Assembly (NCBI GenBank): GCA_050258815.1
Contig: JBLMZM010000053.1
Coordinates: 1-64,000, forward strand
DNA from: JAAXKN01 sp050258815
GTDB lineage: Bacteria > Bacteroidota > Ignavibacteria > Ignavibacteriales > SURF-24
Reading direction: 5' to 3'
DNA length: 64,000 nt
Each line of letters begins with the position of its first letter. The stretch's first letter is position 1. Both the position numbers and the translations under genes were made by a program. Under the pieces are notes generated by a model. The model saw only the letters and a program-made list of their open reading frames with translations. It searched no databases and had not been told where the DNA came from. Shown here in pieces: positions 42,593 to 52,338 of the stretch.

Positions 42593-43942
42593 ATGGAAAA
42601 AATCAACGGCTTTAAGGCTTATGACATCCGCGGTAAAGTACCAGGTGAATTAAACGAAGACCTGGCCTATAAAATCGGAAGAGCTTACGGTAAACTTATT
42701 GGCGCAAAACACATCGTAATCGGCCATGATATAAGAAAATCCTCAGAACAGCTTTCCCAGGCTTTGGCTAAGGGACTGACTGACAGCGGAGTAAATGTAA
42801 CCGACATAGGACTCTGCGGCACAGAAATGATATATTTCGGCACTCCGTTTCTGAATGCAGACGGCGGTATCATGATAACTGCAAGTCATAATCCGCCAGA
42901 GTATAATGGGATGAAGTTCGTTAAGAAGGGCTCGGTGCCGGTTGGTTATGATTCGGGTCTGAATGAATTGGAGAAAATGATACTGAATAATGATTTTGAC
43001 CCTGTCAGCCAGGAAAAGGGGGAAATTACAAACCGGGACATAATGAGCGACTTTATCAGCAGCCTGCAGCATTTTTATGACCCGCAAAAAATAAAACCAT
43101 TGAATGTGGTTGTCAATGGCGGAAACGGATGTGTTGGCCTTGCACTCGATGCAATTGAGAATAAGCTGCCCATAAAAATGCTCAAGGTCTTTACAGAACC
43201 CGATTCCAGTTTCCCGAACGGTGTTCCCAATCCACTGCTGCCCGAAAACAGACAGCCTACAATTGATGCGGTCCTTAAAAATAAGGCAGATCTGGGAGTA
43301 GCATGGGACGGTGATTATGACCGCTGCTTCTTTTTTGACGAAAAGGGCAACTTTATTGAGGGTTATTACATAGTAGGACTCCTGGCAAAATCAATACTCA
43401 GGAAAAATCCCGGCGAAAAAATCGTTCATGATCCCCGCCTGGTGTGGAACACCGTGGAAGTGGTAAAAAAATCCGGGGGAATTCCTGTCGAATCTAAAAG
43501 CGGCCACGCCTACATAAAGGAAAAAATGCGCGAGGTTAATGCCATCTATGGCGGCGAAATGTCGGCCCACCATTATTTCCGCGACAACTCCTATTCCGAC
43601 AGCGGCATGATTCCTTTCCTGTTGGTGCTTCAGCTGATTTCTGAAGACAACAAACCCCTCTCGGCACTGGTGGAGGAAATGGTAAGCGATTATCCCTGCT
43701 CCGGGGAAATTAATACTACGATTGAGAATCCTGCGGCCAAGATCAAAGAGCTCGACTCGATGTATGACGGGAAAAAGGAATATCTGGACGGACTGAGTGT
43801 GGAATTTAATGACTGGCGCTTTAACGTCAGAATGTCCAATACAGAACCCATTCTGCGCCTTAATGTGGAAAGCAGGCACAACATAGAACTCATGCACAAT
43901 AAGACAAATGAGTTATTGGATATAATCAGGAATAAAAAGTGA
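42593..43942 (+). CDS. Phosphomannomutase/phosphoglucomutase
   Basis: 449 residues with all four alpha-D-phosphohexomutase domains: the phosphoserine loop T-A-S-H-N-P (Ser98), the metal loop D-G-D-Y-D-R (about 239), the sugar-specificity loop G-G-E-M-S-A-H and the phosphate-binding loop M-S-N-T-E-P-I-L-R-L. The GEMSAHHYF segment matches bifunctional PMM/PGM enzymes (ManB/AlgC type) that interconvert hexose 1- and 6-phosphates for polysaccharide precursors. GGAG lies five bases before the ATG. Substrate preference is uncertain. Confidence 0.93.
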   Translation: MEKINGFKAYDIRGKVPGELNEDLAYKIGRAYGKLIGAKHIVIGHDIRKSSEQLSQALAKGLTDSGVNVTDIGLCGTEMIYFGTPFLNADGGIMITASHNPPEYNGMKFVKKGSVPVGYDSGLNELEKMILNNDFDPVSQEKGEITNRDIMSDFISSLQHFYDPQKIKPLNVVVNGGNGCVGLALDAIENKLPIKMLKVFTEPDSSFPNGVPNPLLPENRQPTIDAVLKNKADLGVAWDGDYDRCFFFDEKGNFIEGYYIVGLLAKSILRKNPGEKIVHDPRLVWNTVEVVKKSGGIPVESKSGHAYIKEKMREVNAIYGGEMSAHHYFRDNSYSDSGMIPFLLVLQLISEDNKPLSALVEEMVSDYPCSGEINTTIENPAAKIKELDSMYDGKKEYLDGLSVEFNDWRFNVRMSNTEPILRLNVESRHNIELMHNKTNELLDIIRNKK

Positions 43943-43999
43943 ACTTTTTTTATGCCCGATGCGTCTAAAAAGATAAACTCCAATAAAAAGAGAAAGAAA

Positions 44000-44227
44000 A
44001 TGAATCAGGAAAACGAAAAAGATATCGATATCAACAAAATCCTGCACAATAAGCTGAAATCCATTTCTACGGATTCGCTTGAAACAGGCATTTCCAAGAT
44101 CGTAACGGAACTGGTTGGCGAGGATTATAAGTGCAGCATTAGTAACATTAAATATACTTTGTTCAGCGGTGCAGAGTTTAACCTGAAGGTCGAGCTTTCA
44201 TTAAAGTCTGAGGAAACACAGCTTTAA
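44000..44227 (+). CDS. Small hypothetical protein
   Basis: 75 residues from the ATG after an AGAGAAAG tract (start uncertain; the frame is open from an ATG at 43952, nine bases after the mutase stop). Acidic, soluble N-terminus, then VTELVGEDYKCSISNIKYTL and LKVELSLKSEE, suggesting an alpha/beta fold. No family is recognised. It probably shares a transcript with the mutase gene, and a strong terminator follows. Confidence 0.6.
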   Translation: MNQENEKDIDINKILHNKLKSISTDSLETGISKIVTELVGEDYKCSISNIKYTLFSGAEFNLKVELSLKSEETQL

Positions 44228-44235
44228 TTTAATAT

Positions 44236-44271
44236 CTGCAGACGGCCCTGTATTCATCAGGCCGTCTGCAG
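44236..44271. terminator. Bidirectional terminator
   Basis: CTGCAGACGGCC and its exact complement (12-base arms, 12-base loop) between two convergent genes. Confidence 0.82.
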
Positions 44272-44280
44272 TATTACTTT

Positions 44281-45429
44281 CTACCTGGTAATTTCTTTTA
44301 AGATGCTCACCACTTTATCGATTTCTTCCCTGGTGTTATAGAAGTGAGGAGAAAATCTTACTATTCCTTCTCTTACTGCGGCCGTAATGTTCATCTCCAG
44401 AAGTCTGCCGAATATTTCCTGGGCTTTTTCAGACCTGAAACTTACTATTCCGGAAAGGTATTTCCTTTCGACTCCCCTGAGTACCGGCTGAATTCCACTT
44501 TCTGACAATGAATTCATAAAATATTCAGTATTGTCCAGAATAGCCTGTGCTATTTTGTCATGACCAAATTGTCTCATAAAATTGAGCGACCCATGCAGTG
44601 CGGCTATTCCAATGGCTGATACGGTTCCATTCTGAAATCTTTCGGCGCTGCTCCTTAGGGTAAGATTGAAGTCCAGAAGGTTCCATGCATCAACTACTGA
44701 GGTCCATCCAACATATTTTGGCTTTACCCTTTCCTGAAGTTCCTGGGTAATGAAGATGAAAGCTAATCCCTGCAGACCCATCATCCATTTCTGCGTGCCC
44801 GAGGCCAGAAAGTCAATTTTCATCTTTTCCACGTCAATCTCCAGCGCACCGGCCGACTGAATGGCGTCCACGCAAAAGACAATGCCCTTACTGCGGCACA
44901 TTTCGCCAATTTTTTCAACATCGGCCCTGTAGCCCGAAAGGAACTGAACGTGGCTGATGGAAATTAGTTTTGTTTTTCCCGTTACGGCCGCCTCAATATC
45001 CTCATAGGAAACAATTCCATCGTGTGATTTAATAATGTCTATCTCCACGCCCTGGGTTTTCAGGTTAAGGAAGGGATAGATATTTGAGGGGAATTCTATG
45101 TCGTTTAGAATTATTCTGTCCCCGGTTCCAAGATCGAGTCCCTGGGCCAGGATGTTCAATCCATTAGAAGTGTTGTCGACAAAGGCAAGTCTGTCCGGCT
45201 TTGCATTTATCATTTCCCCCAGCTTGTTCTTTGTGTCAATCACGACTTTCTGAAACTCAAGATAGTTTTCTATTTCGGTTTCGCTTCTTATATAAAGATA
45301 GTCATCCAGCTCTTTTACTATAGGAGTCGATAAAGGACTTATAGCGGCATGATTCATATAAATCCTGCCGCTTTTTAAGTATGGATAATATTTCCTTGCC
45401 TCTGAGATCTGCATCAGTTTTCCTTTCAT
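44281..45429 (-). CDS. Aminotransferase class V-fold PLP enzyme (cysteine desulfurase/epimerase-like)
   Basis: 382 residues. N-terminal Y-M-N-H-A-A-I-S-P-L-S, PLP aspartate in V-D-A-I-Q-S-A-G and the PLP-binding Lys in S-G-T-Q-K-W-M-M-G (about 212) define the class-V fold (NifS, kynureninase and isopenicillin-N-epimerase group). No active-site Cys loop typical of NifS/SufS is evident near the C-terminus, so desulfurase activity is unproven. AGGA lies seven bases before the ATG, which begins three bases after the stop of the OPT transporter gene. Co-transcription suggests a role in handling imported peptides or amino acids. Confidence 0.85.
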   Translation of the reverse strand: MKGKLMQISEARKYYPYLKSGRIYMNHAAISPLSTPIVKELDDYLYIRSETEIENYLEFQKVVIDTKNKLGEMINAKPDRLAFVDNTSNGLNILAQGLDLGTGDRIILNDIEFPSNIYPFLNLKTQGVEIDIIKSHDGIVSYEDIEAAVTGKTKLISISHVQFLSGYRADVEKIGEMCRSKGIVFCVDAIQSAGALEIDVEKMKIDFLASGTQKWMMGLQGLAFIFITQELQERVKPKYVGWTSVVDAWNLLDFNLTLRSSAERFQNGTVSAIGIAALHGSLNFMRQFGHDKIAQAILDNTEYFMNSLSESGIQPVLRGVERKYLSGIVSFRSEKAQEIFGRLLEMNITAAVREGIVRFSPHFYNTREEIDKVVSILKEITR

Positions 45430-45432
45430 TAA

Positions 45433-47418
45433 TTATTCCTGGGTCCTGGCTCTCAATGAATCCCAGATCATATAAGCACAAATTATAGCAAACATCATTA
45501 ATGCAATCAGCTCAGCAGAATTTGATTCCTGCCATTCACTGTTTACAAAATTAATGTTCTGGAAACGCAGGAACGCACTTACCACACCCATTAATGCACC
45601 ACCGGCTATAAAGCCTGAGGCTATCAGTGTGCCGCGTTCTCTTCTTGCATTGTTGAGTTTTTCATCCTTGCTCCTGGTCGAAACAAAATGCGAGATCAGT
45701 CCACCTACCAAAAGCGGAGTATTTAACTCCAGAGGGATATACATTCCAAGTGCAAATGCCAGTGCAGGAACCCCCAGCATTGTAAGTATTAAAGACATAA
45801 AGGCACCGGCAATATAAAGCATCCAGGGTGCAGGCTGGTTCGACATCAAAGGTTTTATTACTGCCGCCATGGCATTTGCCTGGGGAGCAACCAAAGCACC
45901 TTCGCCGCTAAAGCCATAAGTCTGATTCAATATAAGAATTACCCAGCCCACTGTGGCTGAAGCTACAACCGTACCCAGAAACTTGAATGTTTCCTGCTTG
46001 TATGGCGATGAACCGAGCCAGTAACCTATCTTTAAGTCTGTTATGAAACCGCCCGCCATGGAAAGCGCCGTGCAAACCGTTCCTCCGATGATGAGGGCAG
46101 AAATCATTCCGGCCTCACCCGTCAAACCAACTGAAACCAGTACTATTGAAGAAAGTATAAGCGTCATGAGCGTCATGCCTGAAACAGGATTTGTACCCAC
46201 TATTGCAATAGCATTTGCCGCAACAGTCGTAAAAAGGAATGATATTATCAGTACAATCAAAAGCCCTACGATTGCATGCGTCAGGTTACCAACAACACCC
46301 GTGAGGAAGAAGAGAAAAACAAGCACGGCTGTGACAAGAATACCGAGTACAATTATTGCCATCGGTAAATCCCTCTGCGTTCTTAGTTTTGAGGAATGCT
46401 CTCCCTTGCCGCCGAATATTTCCTTTACTGCCAGCGAGAATGCAGAAGCAATGATCTTTGATGAACGGATGATACCGATAATACCTGCCATTGCAATTCC
46501 GCCGATACCAATGTGGCGGACATATGATGAGAAGATCTGTTCTGCCGACATATCTTTTATTAATAAGGTGACATTTACTCCTAAAGGCTGGGTAAGGGCA
46601 TTGCCAATGTGATATACAATCGGAATAAGCACGTACCAGGAAACAAATGATCCGGCAGCAATAATTGCGGTGTACTTTAATCCCGTTATGTAACCGAGTC
46701 CCATCACAGCAGCACCCACGTTGATCCTGAATACAAGCTTGTAGTTATCGGCAACTTTCTGCCCAACTGCTACCACCCTGCTTGTAAATACCTCGCTCCA
46801 CCATCCGAAAGTAGCAATAATGAAGTCGTAGACGCCTCCTATCAGACCGCTGATTACGAGTACAAATGCCTGTCCGCCGCCTTTTTCGCCGGCCACCAGC
46901 ACCTCAGTTGTAGCAGTCGCCTCGGGGAACGGAAATTTTCCGTGCATTTCACCTACAAAATACTTCCTGAAAGGGATCAGAAATAGGATTCCCAGAAACC
47001 CTCCGAACAGCGATGCCAGGAAGATCTGGAAGAACTGAACGTGCAGGTTCAATATATAAAGTGCAGGGATTGTAAAGATTGCACCCGCAACAATTACGCC
47101 CGAACTGGCGCCGATTGACTGAATAATAACATTTTCACCGAGGGCGTTCTTTCTTCTGAAAACCGTCGACAACCCTACGGCAATTATTGCAATCGGAATG
47201 GCAGCCTCAAACACCTGCCCGATCTTTAAACCCAGGTATGCTGCAGCTGCCGAAAAAACAGCAGCCATTAACAATCCCCAGAATACCGACCATACTGTTA
47301 CTTCAGGGTAAGCCCTGGAAGGTGACATTACAGGTATATATTCTTCACCCGGTTTTAATTCCTTGTAAGCATTTTCCGGCAATCCGCCGCCGTTTGCAGA
47401 AACGTTAGCTTCACTCAT
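45433..47418 (-). CDS. OPT-family oligopeptide transporter
   Basis: 661 residues, about 14-16 predicted membrane segments. The N-terminal P-G-E-E-Y-I-P-V-M, followed by SRAYPEVTVWSVFWGLLM and AAYLGLKIGQVFEAAIP, is typical of bacterial OPT proteins, as is K-F-P-F-P-E-A-T-A-T-T-E-V. OPT members import peptides or metal chelates by proton symport. AAGGAG lies before the ATG. It lies 18 bases downstream of a secreted S8 protease and just upstream of a PLP enzyme, which supports peptide uptake. Confidence 0.93.
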   Translation of the reverse strand: MSEANVSANGGGLPENAYKELKPGEEYIPVMSPSRAYPEVTVWSVFWGLLMAAVFSAAAAYLGLKIGQVFEAAIPIAIIAVGLSTVFRRKNALGENVIIQSIGASSGVIVAGAIFTIPALYILNLHVQFFQIFLASLFGGFLGILFLIPFRKYFVGEMHGKFPFPEATATTEVLVAGEKGGGQAFVLVISGLIGGVYDFIIATFGWWSEVFTSRVVAVGQKVADNYKLVFRINVGAAVMGLGYITGLKYTAIIAAGSFVSWYVLIPIVYHIGNALTQPLGVNVTLLIKDMSAEQIFSSYVRHIGIGGIAMAGIIGIIRSSKIIASAFSLAVKEIFGGKGEHSSKLRTQRDLPMAIIVLGILVTAVLVFLFFLTGVVGNLTHAIVGLLIVLIISFLFTTVAANAIAIVGTNPVSGMTLMTLILSSIVLVSVGLTGEAGMISALIIGGTVCTALSMAGGFITDLKIGYWLGSSPYKQETFKFLGTVVASATVGWVILILNQTYGFSGEGALVAPQANAMAAVIKPLMSNQPAPWMLYIAGAFMSLILTMLGVPALAFALGMYIPLELNTPLLVGGLISHFVSTRSKDEKLNNARRERGTLIASGFIAGGALMGVVSAFLRFQNINFVNSEWQESNSAELIALMMFAIICAYMIWDSLRARTQE

Positions 47419-47436
47419 ACTCGATCTTCTCCTTCG

Positions 47437-50256
47437 TTATTTGAATAAAAAGGGTAATTCTAATTCTATTTTTTTTGTCTCTAAAGATCTGAAATAAACA
47501 ATTCCATATGGCACACTGTCGGGCGGATAATAATACGCCGGCTTTTCAACAATGCAGTTCAGGCTTTTCTCAATACACGGATACAGCTGTATACGGTTAT
47601 TCCGCCCATACTGTACCAGCAGGTCAGCCGGAGCATTGACGTTTGTAGTCTCCTTTATCCTCACGCTGGCATTTCCCGCCTTTATGGCAAATGCCGGAAT
47701 GAGTTCCAGGCGCAGCTTTGTACTGTCGGCATCACCAAAAGAGTTCATCACGGTTAAACGCCCGCTCTGGTAATTAAGCCCGTCTTTCATTACAGCCTTA
47801 CCCGATTCATCATAAACTATCAGTGAGAAATCCGTAAACTTGTTGAAATCCTCTTTGCTCATACGCACCACAAAATCCTTGGAACTTTCATTTTTACGGA
47901 TAACAAAGGGATACACATACCTGTCGGTCCCATTAAATTCAGCCGAAAACTCTTTCTGATATCCTAACATTTTGCCGCTGAGCTCGTATTCCTTTACCTG
48001 TTCAAAGCTGTTTACAACCGGTATGCTGCTGTTCTTTTCATTAAGCACCAATACCTCTTTGGCCGGATTTACTCCCGAACATTCAATAGCCAGGCTATAA
48101 GTAGAAACTCCCTTTGCCAGGAAATTACCGTGAACAACGAGCTCATAAACTCCAGGCTTCAGGTTTTCATGATTTGAGGTAATTTCAGTTTCCTTTGCAT
48201 CCGAATCCAGAAGCTGGGAGGTATGGATGCCAACACCGTCAGGATCAAAAAGACGGTAAACAGCCTGTGCATATTCCTTTCCCTCGGAACTGATCTTTAT
48301 GGCAACATTTCCCGTTCCCGGTGGAATGTTAAGAAAATACCTTTTGTGCCTGCCTGGTGACAGTTTTTCCCCCTGGAATGCAACCTTGTAATTATTGTCC
48401 CTCGTAAATTCGTAAGGAATTATGGCAGTTGCAAGCATGCTGAATTCAGGCACCGACCTGTTGCCTTCACTAAAGGCGGAGATCCTGCCAGTATAAAGCC
48501 CTGGTTCGGCCATTTTGGATTTATCAAACCTCACAGAAACGTACGTGCCTTGTGCATTTCTCAGATAGGTCTTCTTCTGTATGGGTTTAAGCCAGTTGCA
48601 GTCGCTCTCAATATTAAAGGTTCTGTAAAACTTGTCTGCTGAACCCGCCTTTGCCCTGGAGATATTATACCTGAACACGTCAGAGTCTTTAATTACATTG
48701 CCATTTCTGAAGTACAGATTCTGGGCTCTGTCGTTAAGCATGCTGGGGACATAAGCCACAATGTTATAGTCCTCTGCGTCCATATATTCTTTATCCCTTA
48801 TCATCTTTTCCAGCTCTGAGAATGCATTTACGGCGTTGATATAACCGGCGCCCTGGTCAAGAGAATTATAACCCTGCATTTTAACGGCACCCGCTCTTAC
48901 GGCTTTGAACAATATCTGTGAGGGGATCCTGACGTCAGGATATTTCTGGCTAAGGCCGCTTAGCATGAGGGACATTACTCCGGCCGTATATGGAGAAGCC
49001 ATACTTGTGCCCCACATCCTGTCATTCGACATCCAGTTAGGTACCGTGGAAACACAGGCCCCGGGTGAGCATATATCTGGCTTTGATACTTCGCCGCCCC
49101 TTGAACTGAAATGGAGAATAATGTCTTCGTCCAGCGTTGCACCGTAAACATCACGGCCTACTTCCTTCGTCAGTATTGCACCCGAAGAGAATACATATTT
49201 TGAAGATGCCGGCAGCCCTGAACTGGAGATGCCGGGACCGTTATTTCCGTTTGAAGTGCAGACATAAAGATATGGATTCTTTTTCAGAAGATCCTGCAAA
49301 AACAATTCCATATCCGATCCGCCTTCAATAACGCTTCCTATCCCGAAACTCATGTTAATTATGCATGGCTCTTTGATTACCTTTGAAAGCGAATCGGCAT
49401 AAATGAATGCCCTTTTCATGCTTTCACTTACCGTGGCACCGCCCGACATGGTGTTCTGACCGATTTTCAGGGCAATTAATTTTGCGCCCGGAGCCACCCC
49501 GTTGAAGTGCTTATCCCTGCCGATCTGGTACCCTGCTGCTATACCTGCAACATGGGTGCCATGCCCGCCGTCGTCATAGAACACGTTTATTTTTCTTTCC
49601 ATGGGGAAAATATTAAATGCAAATGTAAACGGAGGTATTTTGCCGGGATTCTTGATCTGGAATGTATCGAACTTTTCATGATAGCTTCTTAAAGGCTTTT
49701 CATCCGAGAGGCTTCCGTCCGCATTGGTATCAAAATAGGCCACCCAGAATTCCTCGCCGTTAAGGGAAGTCTTAAATGTTACAACTAAGAAGCTGTCGTC
49801 TGTTTTACCGTTACCGTTCAGGTCCCTGACGCCCGCATTGGAATTTAAGAATCTTTCCTCGTCGAAGTTTCCAATAAAGTACTTCCCGTCAACTGCCTTC
49901 ATTGCAAGCTGGTCAATTCCCATGACGGAAAGCTTCTGCTCTTCGTTTACCGCGGATGACAGATTCCCGTTACTGCTAATTTTTGCTTCATAAAGCTTCA
50001 GATCCCCCTGTCCGGTAAGATCTCTTACATCAATAACTTTTGATTCGCCATTGGGTGTAGTCCTGAGTCCCTCAATACCCATATCCACACCGGTATCGAA
50101 TATAAAAATAATTGTTCCCCTTCCGTCATATTGGGGATAAGTGGTTAAAAAACTTTCTACTCCTGTCGGTTTCAGCGAAAGGAAAGTCTGTGAAGTGTCC
50201 TGTGCGAATACCCGGAGAGTCAGTAGTAGAAAACAAAGAAAATATCTTGGTTTCAT
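47437..50256 (-). CDS. Secreted S8 serine protease, tripeptidyl-peptidase II-like
   Basis: 939 residues with a signal peptide (MKPRYFLCFLLLTLRVFAQ). Subtilisin triad: Asp54 in F-I-F-D-T-G-V-D, His near 233 in G-G-H-G-T-H-V-A-G, Ser near 417 in G-T-S-M-A-S-P. A roughly 180-residue insertion separates Asp and His, as in tripeptidyl-peptidase II, and a long beta-rich C-terminal part follows. It would release short peptides from proteins outside the inner membrane for the OPT transporter encoded next. No T9SS tail is present, so it is probably periplasmic or surface-bound. The ribosome-binding site is not evident. Confidence 0.9.
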   Translation of the reverse strand: MKPRYFLCFLLLTLRVFAQDTSQTFLSLKPTGVESFLTTYPQYDGRGTIIFIFDTGVDMGIEGLRTTPNGESKVIDVRDLTGQGDLKLYEAKISSNGNLSSAVNEEQKLSVMGIDQLAMKAVDGKYFIGNFDEERFLNSNAGVRDLNGNGKTDDSFLVVTFKTSLNGEEFWVAYFDTNADGSLSDEKPLRSYHEKFDTFQIKNPGKIPPFTFAFNIFPMERKINVFYDDGGHGTHVAGIAAGYQIGRDKHFNGVAPGAKLIALKIGQNTMSGGATVSESMKRAFIYADSLSKVIKEPCIINMSFGIGSVIEGGSDMELFLQDLLKKNPYLYVCTSNGNNGPGISSSGLPASSKYVFSSGAILTKEVGRDVYGATLDEDIILHFSSRGGEVSKPDICSPGACVSTVPNWMSNDRMWGTSMASPYTAGVMSLMLSGLSQKYPDVRIPSQILFKAVRAGAVKMQGYNSLDQGAGYINAVNAFSELEKMIRDKEYMDAEDYNIVAYVPSMLNDRAQNLYFRNGNVIKDSDVFRYNISRAKAGSADKFYRTFNIESDCNWLKPIQKKTYLRNAQGTYVSVRFDKSKMAEPGLYTGRISAFSEGNRSVPEFSMLATAIIPYEFTRDNNYKVAFQGEKLSPGRHKRYFLNIPPGTGNVAIKISSEGKEYAQAVYRLFDPDGVGIHTSQLLDSDAKETEITSNHENLKPGVYELVVHGNFLAKGVSTYSLAIECSGVNPAKEVLVLNEKNSSIPVVNSFEQVKEYELSGKMLGYQKEFSAEFNGTDRYVYPFVIRKNESSKDFVVRMSKEDFNKFTDFSLIVYDESGKAVMKDGLNYQSGRLTVMNSFGDADSTKLRLELIPAFAIKAGNASVRIKETTNVNAPADLLVQYGRNNRIQLYPCIEKSLNCIVEKPAYYYPPDSVPYGIVYFRSLETKKIELELPFLFK

Positions 50257-50457
50257 GGCAGCAACTGTTTGTTTGTGTTTTTAATCCGAAAAATTAAATA
50301 AATAAGACCTGAAAGAAAAGAATTAAATGGATACTGTAAGAAGTTTTTTACGAAAGGTTTATAGAATGTTTGAATGAGGTCATCATGGCAGGATTTAATC
50401 CCTTATAATTCCTCCTGGAAAGCAATTGAACTCCTGTTTCCCGGTTAAACGGGTTAT

Positions 50458-52338
50458 CTATACGGGCAAGGGAAAGCTGAGTGTTATGGTAGTGCCTTCA
50501 TCTATCAAACTATCCACCTTCAGCACACCTCCCATCATCTTTGTAAGATTGTAAGCAATCGTAAGACCAAGTCCCGCACCCTCAAACTGTCTTTTATGCC
50601 CCTCATCCTCCTGGGCAAAGGGTTCGAACATGCGTGTCAGGTTTTCTTTTTTGATGCCTTTTCCGGTATCGGAGATGATGATTTTTGCTGAACCCGTATC
50701 CAGCTTAGCCTTCAGGAGCACCCGGCCCTTGGGTTCAGTGTATTTTATTGCGTTATCAGTAAGTACCGAAATAATTTTCTCCAGCTTCTGACGGTCAGCG
50801 TTTATCGACAGGTTCTCGTCCTCTATCTCCAGGTCGAATTTCATGGTTTTTTCTACGGCACTGCTCATCATCTCCTGGTAGACGTTTCTAAGCACCTCGC
50901 CTATTCTGGTTCTGGAGATTTCAAACTCTGTTTCACCGGATTCTATCAGAGAAACTTCAAGTATATTATCCACCAGCTTAAGCAGCCTGGCGTATCCTTC
51001 CTTTAAATAAGGGAACAGTTCGGCTGCAGACTCCATGTTTCCAGCCACAACGTCGTCTTCAATCAGCTCGGAATAACCTACAATGGCATTAAGCGGAGTC
51101 CTGATTTCATGCGACATATTTGCTAAAAATGAGCTTTTCAATTTATTGATGTGCGTTTCCCTCTGGTATGCTTTCCTCAGGCGCTCTTCATTAGTTAACT
51201 GCTCGGTTATATCCTTAAGACTGATAATGAATATTCTCTGTGACTCGTACAGGTCCTCTGTATAGGTAATTGAGCCCAGGTATTCGCGGTTTAACACATA
51301 ATTCTTGTAGCGGAATTCATTAAACGGGTTATTAATTTTAAGCAGCGTACTGATAGCACGCGTAAGAATGAGAAGGAAATGCTCGTCAAATACCTCAGTA
51401 ATATTCTTCTCAAGAGCTTTTTCTCTTTTTATTGAAAAGGTCTCATAAAAATTGTCATTGGCATTTTCAAAATATAACGTCTCTTTCTCGCTGCGCAAAA
51501 TGAGCAGCAGGTCAGTGATGTTATTTATTATCATTTTCTGTCTTTCTTCGGACCTTTTTATAATTCTGTTCTTCAGGACATAATTAGTGATGTCATTAGC
51601 GGTAACAATAAAATTGACCGGTTCCGACTCGCCCTTCATAACAGGAGTGATTGTCACCTCCCTGAACCAAAGCGATCCCTCCTCACTGATATCCGAGATT
51701 ATTTTTATGCACTTTTCGCGCATACTTATCTTTAGCTTCACATCCTCCAGATCCGATGGTCCCAAATGGTTCCCAAGAACCTCATGCAAAGACTTATTAA
51801 AAATGAATTCAATGCTCGTGTTCAGGATGGCTTCAAATGACTTTGTTGAATAGGTTATCTTCCCCTTCTCATCGGTTATTATAACCGGTACATTTCCAAA
51901 CTCAAGGGCGTTATGCAGTGTATTTATCTTATTTTCGATCTTGCGCTTGTCTTCCAGCGAGGAAAGAATAAGCACAAAAAATTCCTGCTCCCTGACAAAT
52001 ATTCTTTCAATTTCCACCAGGAAGTTTAATTGAGTCTGTCCGTCGGGCTTGGGGATAAAAAGTTCGAAATGGAAACTGCTGTATCTGCTCTGTGCCAGGC
52101 CTTCAATTAGAAAGAAGAGGTTGGGTTCAGAATCCAGTTCTGAAAAATTGCTGCCTTCCTTAAGAGAAAATGAACTCTCAAAGGCATGATTTGCATAGAC
52201 AATTACTCCCGAATGGTTTACAATTACCAGGGATCTGGTATCGGGAAATTCTTCCAACAATTTAAAATCACTGAGGGATTCAAATCTTTTTGGGAAACTA
52301 TCCAATTCTTCTGCGCCGCCGGAGAATATATCAGTCAT
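50458..52338 (-). CDS. Multi-PAS histidine kinase
   Basis: 626 residues, soluble. Three PAS-like segments: residues 30-135 (SLVIVNHSGVIVYANHAFES), 145-255 (VPVIITDEKGKITYSTKSFE) and 270-385. HisKA follows (NMSHEIRTPLNAIVGYSEL) with HATPase (VLTDNAIKYT, ISDTGKGIKKEN, MFEPFAQEDEG, GLGLTIAYNL). It is a cytoplasmic sensor kinase with unknown ligand. Its ATG overlaps the stop of the upstream orphan gene by eight bases (ATGACTGA), so translation is coupled. No receiver protein is encoded nearby. Confidence 0.92.
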   Translation of the reverse strand: MTDIFSGGAEELDSFPKRFESLSDFKLLEEFPDTRSLVIVNHSGVIVYANHAFESSFSLKEGSNFSELDSEPNLFFLIEGLAQSRYSSFHFELFIPKPDGQTQLNFLVEIERIFVREQEFFVLILSSLEDKRKIENKINTLHNALEFGNVPVIITDEKGKITYSTKSFEAILNTSIEFIFNKSLHEVLGNHLGPSDLEDVKLKISMREKCIKIISDISEEGSLWFREVTITPVMKGESEPVNFIVTANDITNYVLKNRIIKRSEERQKMIINNITDLLLILRSEKETLYFENANDNFYETFSIKREKALEKNITEVFDEHFLLILTRAISTLLKINNPFNEFRYKNYVLNREYLGSITYTEDLYESQRIFIISLKDITEQLTNEERLRKAYQRETHINKLKSSFLANMSHEIRTPLNAIVGYSELIEDDVVAGNMESAAELFPYLKEGYARLLKLVDNILEVSLIESGETEFEISRTRIGEVLRNVYQEMMSSAVEKTMKFDLEIEDENLSINADRQKLEKIISVLTDNAIKYTEPKGRVLLKAKLDTGSAKIIISDTGKGIKKENLTRMFEPFAQEDEGHKRQFEGAGLGLTIAYNLTKMMGGVLKVDSLIDEGTTITLSFPLPV

